DNA from: an uncultured Tropicimonas sp.
GTDB lineage: Bacteria; Pseudomonadota; Alphaproteobacteria; Rhodobacterales; Rhodobacteraceae
Assembly (NCBI GenBank): GCA_947497945.1
Contig: CANMIP010000011.1
Coordinates: 108,448-172,447 of the forward strand
Direction of reading: 5' to 3'
Length of the DNA: 64,000 bases
The notes beneath the pieces are model-generated. The model was not told the origin of the DNA. It searched no databases and saw only the letters and a list, made by a program, of their open reading frames with translations. The position numbers were made by a program, and so were the translations under genes. How positions within the stretch are numbered: position 1 is the stretch's first letter; each line of letters starts with the position of its first letter. Below are positions 8,754 through 17,404 of the stretch, piece after piece.

Positions 8754-9989
8754 ATGAGCATGCGAGATTCCGGATTTGGCGCATTCCTGGCGTTAATTGT
8801 TGTCGGGGTGATTGTCGCGATTGTCTTCGCCATCGCGACGCCCGGTTCCGACAGCGTGGACCCGGAGACCCTGGTCGCCGCCCGCGATGCGACCGGCGGT
8901 GCACAGACGCGCGAAGACATCATGGCGCGTCAGCGGGGGCTCACGATCGACGACAGTTTCCGCCGCGGCGCGACCGGCGATCCGGATCGCGCCGCCGCGG
9001 CGACCGGCCAGCTTGGAACGCTCGGTGGCGTGTCGGATGCGGAGATGTGGCGCGCGCTGCGTTATGGATCGGCCTCGACGAGCGCGTCCTCCGGTGGTCC
9101 GGCGGCGACGGTGCTGATCCAGGACGGAGGCATGTCCTGGCTGCTGTTGCGCGACAAGGTCATCGCGAAATGGGGGGGCTGGCTGCTGCTGGGGATGATC
9201 GCGGTGCTGGCCATCTTCTATGCGCTGCGAGGGCGGGTGCCGATTGCCGGTGAGAAGACCGGAAACCTGATCTTGCGCTTTGGCGGTCTCGACCGGTTCT
9301 GCCACTGGCTCACGGCCGGATCCTTCATCCTGCTGGCGATCACCGGGCTCGTCTCCATGTATGGCAGGCCCTACCTGATCGCGATCATGGGCAAGGAGGC
9401 CCATGCCGATTTTGCCCAGTGGTCCAAGATCATTCACAACAATATCAGCTTCGCCTTCATGCTTGGCGTGGCGCTGATCTTCCTGAAATGGGTCCGTTTC
9501 AACATTCCCAACTGGAATGACGTCCGGTGGATGATCGTCCTGGGCGGGTTGTTCGACGATTCCATCCACCCTCCGGCGGGCAAGTTCAATGCCGGGCAGA
9601 AGATCATCTTCTGGTCGGTGATGCTGATGTCGATTGGCGTGATCGGGACCGGATTCGGGCTGCTGCTGCCGTTCCGTTTCGAGGTTTTCGGCGATGCCTT
9701 CGCCTGGTTCAACGGGCTCGGGGTGCTGTCCTGGCTCGGGTTGGGCGATCTTCCGACACCGCTCTCGCCGCAGGAGGAAATGCAATATACCCAGCTTGTT
9801 CACGCCGGCTTCGGCTTCCTCTTCATGGCAATGATCATCGGCCATATCTATATCGGCACGCTCGGCATGGAGGGCGCTTTCGATGCCATGGGAAGCGGCT
9901 ATGTCGAGGAGCAATGGGCGCGGGAGCATCACTCGATCTGGTTGGATGAGGTACAGGCGAAGGATGGTGCGACCCGGCCCGCGGAATAA
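8754..9989 (+). CDS. Formate dehydrogenase gamma subunit, cytochrome b
   Basis: A 411-residue integral membrane subunit of the formate dehydrogenase gamma (cytochrome b556) family. It anchors the enzyme and carries electrons to quinone. It has an N-terminal hydrophobic helix (GAFLALIVVGVIVAIVFAIA), a roughly 100-residue polar extension, a second helix near WGGWLLLGMIAVLAIFYALR, then the conserved core starting RFGGLDRFCHWLTAGSF. Histidines in that stretch, in IIHNNISFAF and in LVHAGFGFLF are likely heme ligands. It is longer than E. coli FdnI because of the N-terminal extension. GGAAAGG precedes the start. It is 139 bases after fdh3B, beyond a terminator, and overlaps the next gene by 26 bases. 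Confidence 0.9.
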   Translation: MSMRDSGFGAFLALIVVGVIVAIVFAIATPGSDSVDPETLVAARDATGGAQTREDIMARQRGLTIDDSFRRGATGDPDRAAAATGQLGTLGGVSDAEMWRALRYGSASTSASSGGPAATVLIQDGGMSWLLLRDKVIAKWGGWLLLGMIAVLAIFYALRGRVPIAGEKTGNLILRFGGLDRFCHWLTAGSFILLAITGLVSMYGRPYLIAIMGKEAHADFAQWSKIIHNNISFAFMLGVALIFLKWVRFNIPNWNDVRWMIVLGGLFDDSIHPPAGKFNAGQKIIFWSVMLMSIGVIGTGFGLLLPFRFEVFGDAFAWFNGLGVLSWLGLGDLPTPLSPQEEMQYTQLVHAGFGFLFMAMIIGHIYIGTLGMEGAFDAMGSGYVEEQWAREHHSIWLDEVQAKDGATRPAE

Positions 9990-11265
9990 CCCCCTGACGA
10001 TCCTTGCGGCTTTCGTGCTGTCACTCTCGGCCGGGTCCCTTCCGGCGCAGGAGTTCACGACGCTGAAGGGGCATGGCGGCCCGATCATGGGGATCGCCGT
10101 CTCGCAGGACGGCGAGGTCGCGACGGCGAGTTTCGACAACTCGGTCGGGATCTGGCGTGATGGTGTGCCGGCCTGGCTGGAGGGGCATGATGCGGCGGTG
10201 ACGGCGATCGCCTTCGGGCCGGATGGCATGTTGGTCACGGGGGGCGACGACTATTCCGTCCGCATCTGGGGGGATGCTCCGCGCGTTCTTGGCCGGCATG
10301 CAGGCAAGGTCTCCGGACTGGCCGTCTCGCCCGATGGCGACTGGATCGCGAGCAGCAGCTGGGATGGAAGCGTTCGCCTGTGGTCCGCGGATGGCGCGCG
10401 CCATCGTCTGCTGGCCGAGCCGGGGGCAGGGGTCAACGATGTCGCCTTCGACCTTGCTGGGCAGCACCTGTTTATCGGCACCAGCGATGGGCTCCTGTTG
10501 AAATATCCGCTTGGCGGCGGCTCGCCGGAGCCGTTGGCGCGTCATGGGTTCGGTGTCAATCGCCTCGCCGTCGGAGATGGATGGATCGTTTATGGTGCGG
10601 TTGATGGCGGCACCCGGGTGATCGACAGCAAAACCGGTGCACTTGTCGCCGATTTCACCCTCGACCGGCGTCCGATCCTCGCCCTGTCCTATCATGAGCC
10701 GACCGGCCAGATCGCCATCGGCGACGGCCAGGGCTATATCATGATGCTCGACACGCTGGCCTGGCGGATCGCGCGGGACTTTCGCGCGACCCTGCATGGA
10801 CCTGTCTGGGCGCTGGACTTCTCGGCGGACGGGGCGGTGATCCACGCCGGGGGGCTCGACGATGTGGTCTATGGCTGGCCGGTCGCGTCGCTCGACAAGT
10901 TCGATCCGGCGATCGGGGCGCAGCGCTCCTTTTTGCGCGATGCGGCGAGCATGCCGAATGGAGAGCGCCAGTTCATGCGGAAATGCTCGATCTGCCACGC
11001 GCTGGAGCCGGGGGAGTCGCGCAAGGCCGGCCCGACGCTTTACGGGCTGTTCGGGCGCGGCGCGGGCGACATCCCTGGATATGCCTATTCGCAAACGCTC
11101 GCAGGGTCGAAGATCGTCTGGACCGAAGAAACGGTGAACCAGCTCTTCGACGAAGGGCCGGATCATTACATTCCAGGCTCGAAGATGCCGATGCAGGTGA
11201 TCGCGGATGCGGAAGACAGGTTGGATCTGATCGACTATCTTAGACAGGCAACCAAGGGAGAGTGA
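9964..11265 (+). CDS. Secreted WD40 beta-propeller fused to cytochrome c
   Basis: A 433-residue exported protein. A signal peptide (LTILAAFVLSLSAG, ending PAQ) is followed by about seven WD40-type repeats, for example LKGHGGPIMGIAVSQDG, LEGHDAAVTAIAFGPDG and GRHAGKVSGLAVSPDG. A class I cytochrome c domain ends the protein, with heme motif CSICH at residues 341-345 and a likely axial Met at 408 or 410 in SKMPM. The ATG at 9964 overlaps the gamma subunit gene by 26 bases, so the two are probably translationally coupled. The obvious inference is an extra periplasmic electron-transfer or docking partner of formate dehydrogenase. That role is not shown by sequence alone. Confidence 0.85.
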   Translation: MVRPGPRNNPLTILAAFVLSLSAGSLPAQEFTTLKGHGGPIMGIAVSQDGEVATASFDNSVGIWRDGVPAWLEGHDAAVTAIAFGPDGMLVTGGDDYSVRIWGDAPRVLGRHAGKVSGLAVSPDGDWIASSSWDGSVRLWSADGARHRLLAEPGAGVNDVAFDLAGQHLFIGTSDGLLLKYPLGGGSPEPLARHGFGVNRLAVGDGWIVYGAVDGGTRVIDSKTGALVADFTLDRRPILALSYHEPTGQIAIGDGQGYIMMLDTLAWRIARDFRATLHGPVWALDFSADGAVIHAGGLDDVVYGWPVASLDKFDPAIGAQRSFLRDAASMPNGERQFMRKCSICHALEPGESRKAGPTLYGLFGRGAGDIPGYAYSQTLAGSKIVWTEETVNQLFDEGPDHYIPGSKMPMQVIADAEDRLDLIDYLRQATKGE

Positions 11266-11272
11266 GCCAGAG

Positions 11273-11398
11273 ATGAAAGCAATGCTTGCAGGTTTCACGG
11301 CAGCGATCCTGATTTTCTTCGGTGCCTGGTATGCGCTGGACGAGGTCGGAACCTCCTCACAGGACGCCACTTCCGGGCCCAACGTCCGGCTGGAATAG
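11273..11398 (+). CDS. 41-residue single-span membrane peptide of the fdh locus
   Basis: A short open frame starts 7 bases after the WD40-cytochrome stop. The ATG is preceded by a GGGAGAG-like site. The translation begins MKAMLAGFTAAILIFFGAWY, one hydrophobic helix, then a short polar tail rich in Ser, Thr and Asp that ends NVRLE. The size, operon position and clean membrane segment argue that it is real. It could be a small subunit that stabilises the cytochrome or the gamma subunit, or an uncleaved signal anchor. Function unknown. Confidence 0.6.
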   Translation: MKAMLAGFTAAILIFFGAWYALDEVGTSSQDATSGPNVRLE

Positions 11399-11658
11399 GC
11401 GCTGTTCCTGTCAGGCGTAGAAAAGGGGATCGAACCGAGCCGTTCTTTCGCCTGAGAGCCGGGGTTGGCTGATGCCAACCGCTGTGCAATTGTATCGGGA
11501 CGCTGGGTTCCCTGTTTCAAGCGGGCCGCGATCATGCGTCCTTGCGGGAAGGCGCCGGCGTTCAGGTCCTGGACATGGATTGACCCTATCCTGGCTTTAG
11601 GCGTTGCAAACGAGCCGCCGAAGCATGATATCCGCAGGAACCTCGCGAAAGGAATACA
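11399..11658. other. Non-coding gap after the fdh locus with a perfect hairpin
   Basis: No convincing gene is seen in these 260 bases. A perfect 7-bp stem, GGTTGGC (11463-11469) with GCCAACC (11474-11480) and loop TGAT, may mark the end of the fdh transcript, although no strong T-tract follows. The promoter of the exoD-like gene should also lie here. Confidence 0.4.
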
Positions 11659-12279
11659 ATGGACAGCCAGCCAGGGAGGCCAAAGAGGCTTTCGCTTTCT
11701 CTCCCTCTCCTGAGAACCTCGCGCGACCACCATCGTGCCGGGACCCTGACGCTTGGCAATCTCATTTCGTCGCTGGGCGAGGCGTCTTTCGGTTGGGCGC
11801 TCGTGTTGTTCTCGCTTCTGACGCTTCTGCCGCTTCCCCCGGGATCGTCAATCCTGACCGCCATTCCGCTTTTGGTGACGACGGTTCAGATGATGCTCGG
11901 CTACCCCTTTGTCCGGCTTCCAGGCTTTCTGGCGCGTATGAAGGTCGACCAGGAGAAGCTGAGACGAAAAGTGCTTCGCCTCCGCCCCGTAACGCGCAGG
12001 TTGGAACGCGTGCTGAGGCGGCGGCACACTATCCTCTTCGAACGGCGAAATGAGCGGGCCATCGGCGCGCTGCTCTTCGTGATTTCCTTTGCGCTCTTCC
12101 TGCCAGTGCCTTTCAGCGGCTGGTTCCCGGCGGCTTCACTGCTCATCGTGGGGGTCGGTTTTGTTGAGCAAGACGGTTTGGTCGCTGCAGTCGGCCTTGC
12201 CTTCGGCGTCCTTTCTGTCGTGCTAACGGTTACGCTCTTGATATCCATTTCTGCGGGATTTGAAGCCATTCTCCACTGA
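11659..12279 (+). CDS. ExoD-family membrane protein
   Basis: A 206-residue inner-membrane protein of the ExoD (exopolysaccharide synthesis) family. The conserved opening TLTLGNLISSLGEASFGWAL is followed by a hydrophobic pair around LLTLLPLPPGSS, a basic cytoplasmic segment with many arginines, a second hydrophobic block containing LFLPVPFSGWFPAAS, and a final helix. ExoD is linked to exopolysaccharide production in rhizobia, but its mechanism is unresolved. AAAGGAAT stands before the ATG. It appears to be monocistronic, flanked by the fdh locus and an insertion-sequence remnant. Confidence 0.85.
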   Translation: MDSQPGRPKRLSLSLPLLRTSRDHHRAGTLTLGNLISSLGEASFGWALVLFSLLTLLPLPPGSSILTAIPLLVTTVQMMLGYPFVRLPGFLARMKVDQEKLRRKVLRLRPVTRRLERVLRRRHTILFERRNERAIGALLFVISFALFLPVPFSGWFPAASLLIVGVGFVEQDGLVAAVGLAFGVLSVVLTVTLLISISAGFEAILH

Positions 12280-12792
12280 GTGGAAAGCGTGTTCCAAGTT
12301 CCTTGGCATGCAGAGGGCTCCGTTGCGCAACTCCCAAGACTGTTGAACATCGTAAGCGTTGCAATCAGTCCCGATTCAAGCACTTTCCGCCGCGCTTCAA
12401 CCATTAAAGATTGGCGCTACGCGCCAATTCGGAACAAAGAATCCCATCAACCAAGGCGCGAGACACGCCCATCGCGTGTCTCCATTTCAATGCTCCTGGT
12501 TCTGCGGTGGCACGGGGCATTGGAGTAGAGTGCTCTACCGGCAAACCAAGTCATGGAAAGAGCAACAGAAGATTGGCCAGTTGCGTCGTCGGGTCGCATG
12601 CTCTGAGCCAAGTAATCACAATGAGATCAGGGTGATGTTCTGGTGGACGCCAACAAACCAGCACGCCCAACTGTTCCCAAACTTGGTCGGTGTGATCTGA
12701 GCAGGCCCACTTGAGTGGTCCAAACTGAAAGTTAGTGCATGGTTGGCCCTTGGTCCCTCTGGACGATGGCTTCCGGCGCAGGTGGGCGATAG
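12280..12792. other. Gene-poor stretch before an IS110 remnant
   Basis: About 510 bases in which I recognise no gene on either strand; the short open frames match no family I know. A 12-base near-palindrome, CCACTTGAGTGG, lies at 12709-12720. The base composition is lower in GC than the fdh locus. The region probably holds debris from past insertions, but no insertion-sequence end could be assigned. Confidence 0.35.
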
Positions 12793-13545
12793 CCCAAGGT
12801 CGGGGTTTCCACCCGGCAACTGCCACCAGCGCAGATCAAGGCGGTCGCTGCCAACCACGGCACGCGTGCCAAGACAGGCCGGATCGACGCTGAGTTGATC
12901 GCTTGCTTCATGGCGTTCCGACCGGAGGCGGGGTGCTGCCTTCCGCAGAAAAAGCGGCGCCTTCTCAGAGCACTGACTTCCAAGCGCAGGCAACTCGTCG
13001 AGACGCGCAAGCGCCTCCTGGCGCGGGTAAAGGTACATGATAAACTCGGGACAGCGGACTTGTTCACGGATATGGATCGCGATCTCAGGACGTTGCTCGG
13101 CGACCAGATCGAAGAGTTGGAACAACGTATCGAGCAGACAATCGCGACCGATTGCGAGTTGGCTCAAACCGCCACCATTCTGCGATCAGTTCCAGGGACC
13201 GGTCCTGTCGACAGCACCATGCTGATCGCTGAGATGCGCGAGTTGGGGCAAATCACCGGCGAGCAGGCCGCTGCCCTGACAGGTCTCGCACCAATCGCAC
13301 ACAACAGCGGCACATTGCGCGGCAAACGTGCCATTGGTGGGGGACGAAGGCTTCTGCGCCATGTGATGTTCCTGGCCGCGCTCGTTGCCGCACACCATAA
13401 TCCTGATTTGAAGAATTTCGCCGATCGTCTCCGAGCCACAGGAAAGCCGCACAAGGTCATCATCACTGCGGTCGCCCGAAAGCTCGTGACAATCGCCAAT
13501 GCTCTGTGCAGATCACGGCAGAAATGGGCGCCCCAGCTCTCGTAA
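12793..13545 (+). pseudogene. IS110-family transposase remnant, 5' truncated
   Basis: The frame reads as the C-terminal two thirds of an IS110-type transposase. It includes RIDAELIACFMAFRPEAG, a coiled coil, and the transposase_20 region with SVPGTGPVDSTMLIAEMREL, ALTGLAPIAHNSGTLRGKR and a GGRRLLRHVMFLAALVAAHH block. The N-terminal part of the DEDD catalytic domain is missing, and an in-frame stop (TAG at 12790-12792) lies just upstream. The usual AKTDRIDA motif reads AKTGRIDA, losing one of the paired catalytic aspartates. It is therefore almost certainly inactive. Its end lies 12 bases from the convergent flagellar-locus gene. Confidence 0.85.
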
Positions 13546-13557
13546 CGAATACAGTTG

Positions 13558-15852
13558 CTAGTGAATCTCCGGACTTGGAATATCAGCGAGCAGTGCCTTG
13601 ATCAAATCCCTCGTCCTTTTGCTGTGAGACAAAACTGCTTTGCCGGAGTTTATTCCAGCGGGTGGAGACGATTTAGAGGCGTATGTTTCTTCATCAACGG
13701 ATCCGTTTTTACTTGGTTTTGAGATGTCAGTGCCATGATCTGTTTGAACCGTACTTGCCGAATTCAATCTTGCGAAATCAATCTGGGCCGAGGTGCTGTT
13801 TTTGACGATCTGTTGGATATCTCCCGACAACCAAGCCTCTCGGGCTATCTCCCCCTTGTCTCCGGATAACTCTTCGAGAATTCTTGTGGCCTCACCGTGA
13901 TTTCCCAATTTTGAAAGTGCTTTTGCCCTAAGGTGGAGGCTGATGGGGTCAGTTTCCGCGGCGACTTGAGATAGCGCAAGGGAAAAATCATTTTTTTGCA
14001 GGGAAAGCTCGGCGCCAAGTTGCCGGTCTTCAAGAGAATATGTCTCTGTTGGGTTTGAAGGAAGTTGAATCACTTGCCGTGTATCTCCAATTTTCAGTTG
14101 CCAAGCAATGGCGGACGCAATGGCAGATCTATCGAGATTGCGCTTGTTTTCTTCGAAGAGATTTGAATGAATAAATGTAGCGATCTGCCGATCGTTTCCT
14201 TTTTGGATAATTTGTTGAGTGAGCGATGAAAAAAACCTATCAGGACTCGGTCTCGATTTTGAATTTTTGTCAACTTCACTCCAAGCGCCGATAGCTTGTT
14301 CAACCTCTCCGAGCGCCGCCCAAGATAGAGCTGCGCTTTCAAGCAATGCTAGGCCCAATGCGGTGTCACGATATTCGAACGAAACGGCCGCCGCGTCCAA
14401 TATGTCGTTTTCAGAAAGAGTGCCGCGTTCACGGTTGCCGTTTAGCAGCTTCAGCATGGCACGCGGAGACCCCTCACCACGAGCCGTAGCCGCACTGCCA
14501 AGGTGTTCCATTGCTTGTTCCAGGGCGCCGCGTTGCATTGCGGCTTCCGCATCCACCATTAATAGCTTGGGTGGTGAAGAAACAGAGTAACGGGAAATGG
14601 CGCTCCGGATCGTCGTTGCCAGAGAGGCGTTCCCAGAAAGCGAAAGTTTTTCCACCAGAGTTGCGCCGATATGTGCTCTCAACGGAAGTGGAAGCCTCAG
14701 GAAAGATGCGTGAATAGCTTGATAGTTCGGTTTCGAACCGCGTTTGTTTTCAGGAACTGAAATGAAAGCCCAAAGGGAAGTTGGGTCGTCGCAGGACTCA
14801 CCTCCTTCAAGTGTATTCGGATTGTTGGGGTAGTGCCCGTCGACAATATCGGAGAGTTCAAGAAAGAGTTGTTCGTTCCTTATAATGCCATCGCTTTCCT
14901 GAATCGTCGCCCGGGCTTCTGCGCCAAAGCCGAGGGCCAGGAATGTTTGAACCATTCTGCGAACCGAGTCGTCGCTCGGAACGTCAAATTCCGAAGTCAT
15001 TGTACGCCTCGCCATGGCGATTGCGGTTGCAGGGTCTTTGTCCAGCAACCAGCTTGAGACATCCCAGAAGTCCTGACCAAAACAGACGACCTTTTTTAGT
15101 TCGGCAGTCCCCTGCGCCTCGGAACCAAAGTCGAATGCTGTGCGGGCGGAAACGTGTTGGCCATTTGCTTTTGCGTCAAGTGTTCCTTGGAAAACTCGTG
15201 AGACGTTACTGTCTTGGGACTTTGAGTGGCCAGAACCTACAGTCGCCATTCCCTGACTTGCGGCGCGTCCGAGTTGCTCAAGGAGTGCTGCTTCCAAAGA
15301 TAGAATGTTGCGGGTCGCAAGGGCTTTTTGCTCGTTTGGTGCCTGTGCAAAGGTCGTTGGGAACGGAGCGACGACCGTTGAGAGTTTAGACCCAGGTGTC
15401 CTTGTAACCGCCCACCGGCTTGCGGGACTTCCGAGGGGAAAGGCATCAGGAAGATTGGATCTTGAGAGTTTGGATGCCCGAGTGTGCGGTTCTGCCAAAT
15501 TCCTTACATCAATCGCGATTGTGTTCCGTCCTGCAGAAAAAACCTCTATTTCACGGTCTTTATCTGTATTGATCTTCAGGGTTTGACTATTTGTGTCGAA
15601 TTTGACGTCTTGTACTCTGGTTTTCGGGATTTTTTCGAATATTTTGGTTAGGTCCATCGATGCATTTTGGGTGTCAAACTGAAGTTCCAGGCCGGAAGGG
15701 GTTTCTGCTTTGGACCAGCTGGAGGCTTCCTCAAAGACAAGTACTATTCTTGTAAAGTCCTCATGTTCTCCGGAATATGCCTTTATTTCTGAGGCGGTGG
15801 AGGGAAGAGGGGCAAGGCATAGCAGGAGGCAGGCCAGGAGAAATTTCATCAT
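13558..15852 (-). CDS. Secreted AMIN-domain/solenoid protein of the motor operon
   Basis: A 764-residue exported protein with signal peptide MMKFLLACLLLCLAPLPSTA. Residues about 22-120 look like an AMIN domain (DFTRIVLVFEEASSW ... KIPKTRVQDVKF ... NTIAIDVRN), a beta fold that targets envelope proteins to peptidoglycan or secretin structures. The rest is helical and repetitive, suggesting a TPR-like solenoid with an acidic, Ser-rich tail. Its ATGATG start overlaps the motA stop, so it is tied to motor expression. MotC of rhizobia is an analogous periplasmic motility protein, but I cannot claim homology. Base composition is visibly lower in GC than its neighbours. The 3' end lies 12 bases from the IS110 remnant, so a recent C-terminal change is possible. 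Confidence 0.75.
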   Translation of the reverse strand: MMKFLLACLLLCLAPLPSTASEIKAYSGEHEDFTRIVLVFEEASSWSKAETPSGLELQFDTQNASMDLTKIFEKIPKTRVQDVKFDTNSQTLKINTDKDREIEVFSAGRNTIAIDVRNLAEPHTRASKLSRSNLPDAFPLGSPASRWAVTRTPGSKLSTVVAPFPTTFAQAPNEQKALATRNILSLEAALLEQLGRAASQGMATVGSGHSKSQDSNVSRVFQGTLDAKANGQHVSARTAFDFGSEAQGTAELKKVVCFGQDFWDVSSWLLDKDPATAIAMARRTMTSEFDVPSDDSVRRMVQTFLALGFGAEARATIQESDGIIRNEQLFLELSDIVDGHYPNNPNTLEGGESCDDPTSLWAFISVPENKRGSKPNYQAIHASFLRLPLPLRAHIGATLVEKLSLSGNASLATTIRSAISRYSVSSPPKLLMVDAEAAMQRGALEQAMEHLGSAATARGEGSPRAMLKLLNGNRERGTLSENDILDAAAVSFEYRDTALGLALLESAALSWAALGEVEQAIGAWSEVDKNSKSRPSPDRFFSSLTQQIIQKGNDRQIATFIHSNLFEENKRNLDRSAIASAIAWQLKIGDTRQVIQLPSNPTETYSLEDRQLGAELSLQKNDFSLALSQVAAETDPISLHLRAKALSKLGNHGEATRILEELSGDKGEIAREAWLSGDIQQIVKNSTSAQIDFARLNSASTVQTDHGTDISKPSKNGSVDEETYASKSSPPAGINSGKAVLSHSKRTRDLIKALLADIPSPEIH

Positions 15853-16727
15853 GCCGTTTCTCGTTGCTTTACTTCCTTGAGGGCTTCTTCCAACTCGGAA
15901 AATGTCGGTCGAATGTGCCGAGGTGTGTTTTGCCGTCCAACTTCGATGCAGATATTGGTCGAGTGACTATGTAGGTTCGCCACGAGCACTTCCCTAATGA
16001 GTTGGTAGAAATGGCCGTCCTCATCCGTTACGTCTTTCACCTTTGCGGCGAAGGGGCCAACGAGGCCGTAAGCAAGAAAGACGCCCAAGAACGTTCCGAC
16101 AAGTGCACCACCAATCAACTTCCCAAGAATTTCAGGCGGTTGATCGATTGATCCCATCGTCTTGATGACACCTAGTACTGCAGCCACAATTCCGAGGGCT
16201 GGCAATCCATCTGCCATGGTCTGAAGAGCGTGGCTGGAGTGAAGTGCGGCTTCCTGGTTCGCATCCATGCGTTTCTCCAAAACTTCTTCGACCTGATGTG
16301 GATCATCATAGTTCATTGAAGCGGATCTGAGAGTGTCGCAAATAAGGTCGATTGCTTCGCCATCGCTCAAGATTCTGGGGTAGTTGGAGAATATCGATGA
16401 TTCCGCGGGGTTTTCGATGTGTTCTTCCAGGCCGACCGGGTTTTGGCGCGCCAGCCTAATAAGCTCAAAGAGAAGGCAGAGTAGGTCGCGATAATCGTCA
16501 GGCTTCCAGCGTGGACCTTTAAAAACTTTTCCGACATCTTTTAGGGTGTGCTTGATTCCTGCGATGTCGTTTGAAATCACGAAGGCGCCGATGGCTGCTC
16601 CGCCGATCATGGTCATCTCATAGGGTAGCGATTTCAGAATGATTGCCATCTTGCCGCCGGCGGCAATATAGCCACCAAAGACCATCACAAAGATCACAAT
16701 GATACCAATGATTCCAATCATTCGCAC
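15849..16727 (-). CDS. motA: Flagellar motor stator protein MotA
   Basis: A 292-residue four-helix membrane protein, the cytoplasmic-loop-bearing half of the proton-driven stator. TM1 and TM2 are near the N-terminus (IIGIIVIFVMVFGGYIAAGG, then EMTMIGGAAIGAFVIS). A large charged cytoplasmic loop follows, with R and E residues expected to contact FliG. TM3 and TM4 lie around GLPALGIVAAVLGVIKTMGS and LIGGALVGTFLGVFLAYGLV. Length matches E. coli MotA (295). No motB lies beside it in the window. It shares an ATGA overlap with the AMIN/solenoid gene. Confidence 0.95.
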   Translation of the reverse strand: MRMIGIIGIIVIFVMVFGGYIAAGGKMAIILKSLPYEMTMIGGAAIGAFVISNDIAGIKHTLKDVGKVFKGPRWKPDDYRDLLCLLFELIRLARQNPVGLEEHIENPAESSIFSNYPRILSDGEAIDLICDTLRSASMNYDDPHQVEEVLEKRMDANQEAALHSSHALQTMADGLPALGIVAAVLGVIKTMGSIDQPPEILGKLIGGALVGTFLGVFLAYGLVGPFAAKVKDVTDEDGHFYQLIREVLVANLHSHSTNICIEVGRQNTPRHIRPTFSELEEALKEVKQRETA

Positions 16728-16795
16728 TCTCCATTTTCGGACCCCATTCTCTGGGAAAAACCTGTCTGGCCGGTTAAGATCGGACTGAGAGTGCC

Positions 16796-17404
16796 TTATT
16801 CTGTCGGCACGCCTGTGTTTCTTCCGGCCAGCAGGATGCTTATGGAGTAGGCTTTGGTGGGCGTCATTCCAGCCATGACTTCAGCCGAGACGTCTGGGCG
16901 CATGCGTGCCAGAAAACCAGCTGCAAATGTCGAGTCCATCGCTTCGAAAAGATTCGCCGCATCCTTTGGCTTCATCTTTTCATACATCGCGATAAGCCGC
17001 TCGATGTCTTTCTCAGCCGCACCATCGGCTTGCGCAATCGTTGCCGACAGGCTTTCCTCGGCCTGGACCAAGGCCGTCAGGTTCTTCTGGATCTCTACTT
17101 CCGCGCGCTGCAAGGTCACCATTCTGATCTCAAATTGCTTTTCGCGCTCATCCAGTTCAGCCATCCTTCTACGTACCGTCGCCAATGCGCGGGACAAGCC
17201 GTCTTCGGTTGCGCATTCCTGAGGCTGGGCTGTTTCGTCTTCGGTTGTGGACGCTTCGGCGCGGGACGAGAACGCTTTCACTTCCCGGGCAACCGCGTTT
17301 CCTGTTCCATCTGCAATCCGGATAACCCCGGATGCGAAGAACAACGCGCCGATGATAAGTAGGGTTCCGCGGCCGGGCCCCTTTTTTCTGGTTCTGGAGC
17401 TCAT
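16796..17404 (-). CDS. MotE-like flagellar motility chaperone
   Basis: A 202-residue bitopic protein. A single N-terminal membrane helix (GTLLIIGALFFASGVIRIA) is followed by a linker, a long coiled coil (ALATVRRRMAELDEREKQFE onward), and a C-terminal domain like the cytoplasmic MgtE N-domain, with IERLIAMYEKMKPKDAANLF and the later RMRPDVSAEVMAGM. This matches MotE, which in rhizobia assists the periplasmic motility protein MotC. Here it lies between fliL/orf126 and motA. Its GTGA/ATGA-type overlap with the upstream 126-residue gene argues for one operon. Confidence 0.8.
   Translation of the reverse strand: MSSRTRKKGPGRGTLLIIGALFFASGVIRIADGTGNAVAREVKAFSSRAEASTTEDETAQPQECATEDGLSRALATVRRRMAELDEREKQFEIRMVTLQRAEVEIQKNLTALVQAEESLSATIAQADGAAEKDIERLIAMYEKMKPKDAANLFEAMDSTFAAGFLARMRPDVSAEVMAGMTPTKAYSISILLAGRNTGVPTE

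Noticed and set aside
12359..12700. Short open frames between the exoD-like gene and the IS110 remnant
   Set aside because: None has a plausible ribosome-binding site or resembles a known protein, and frames on both strands are equally long.
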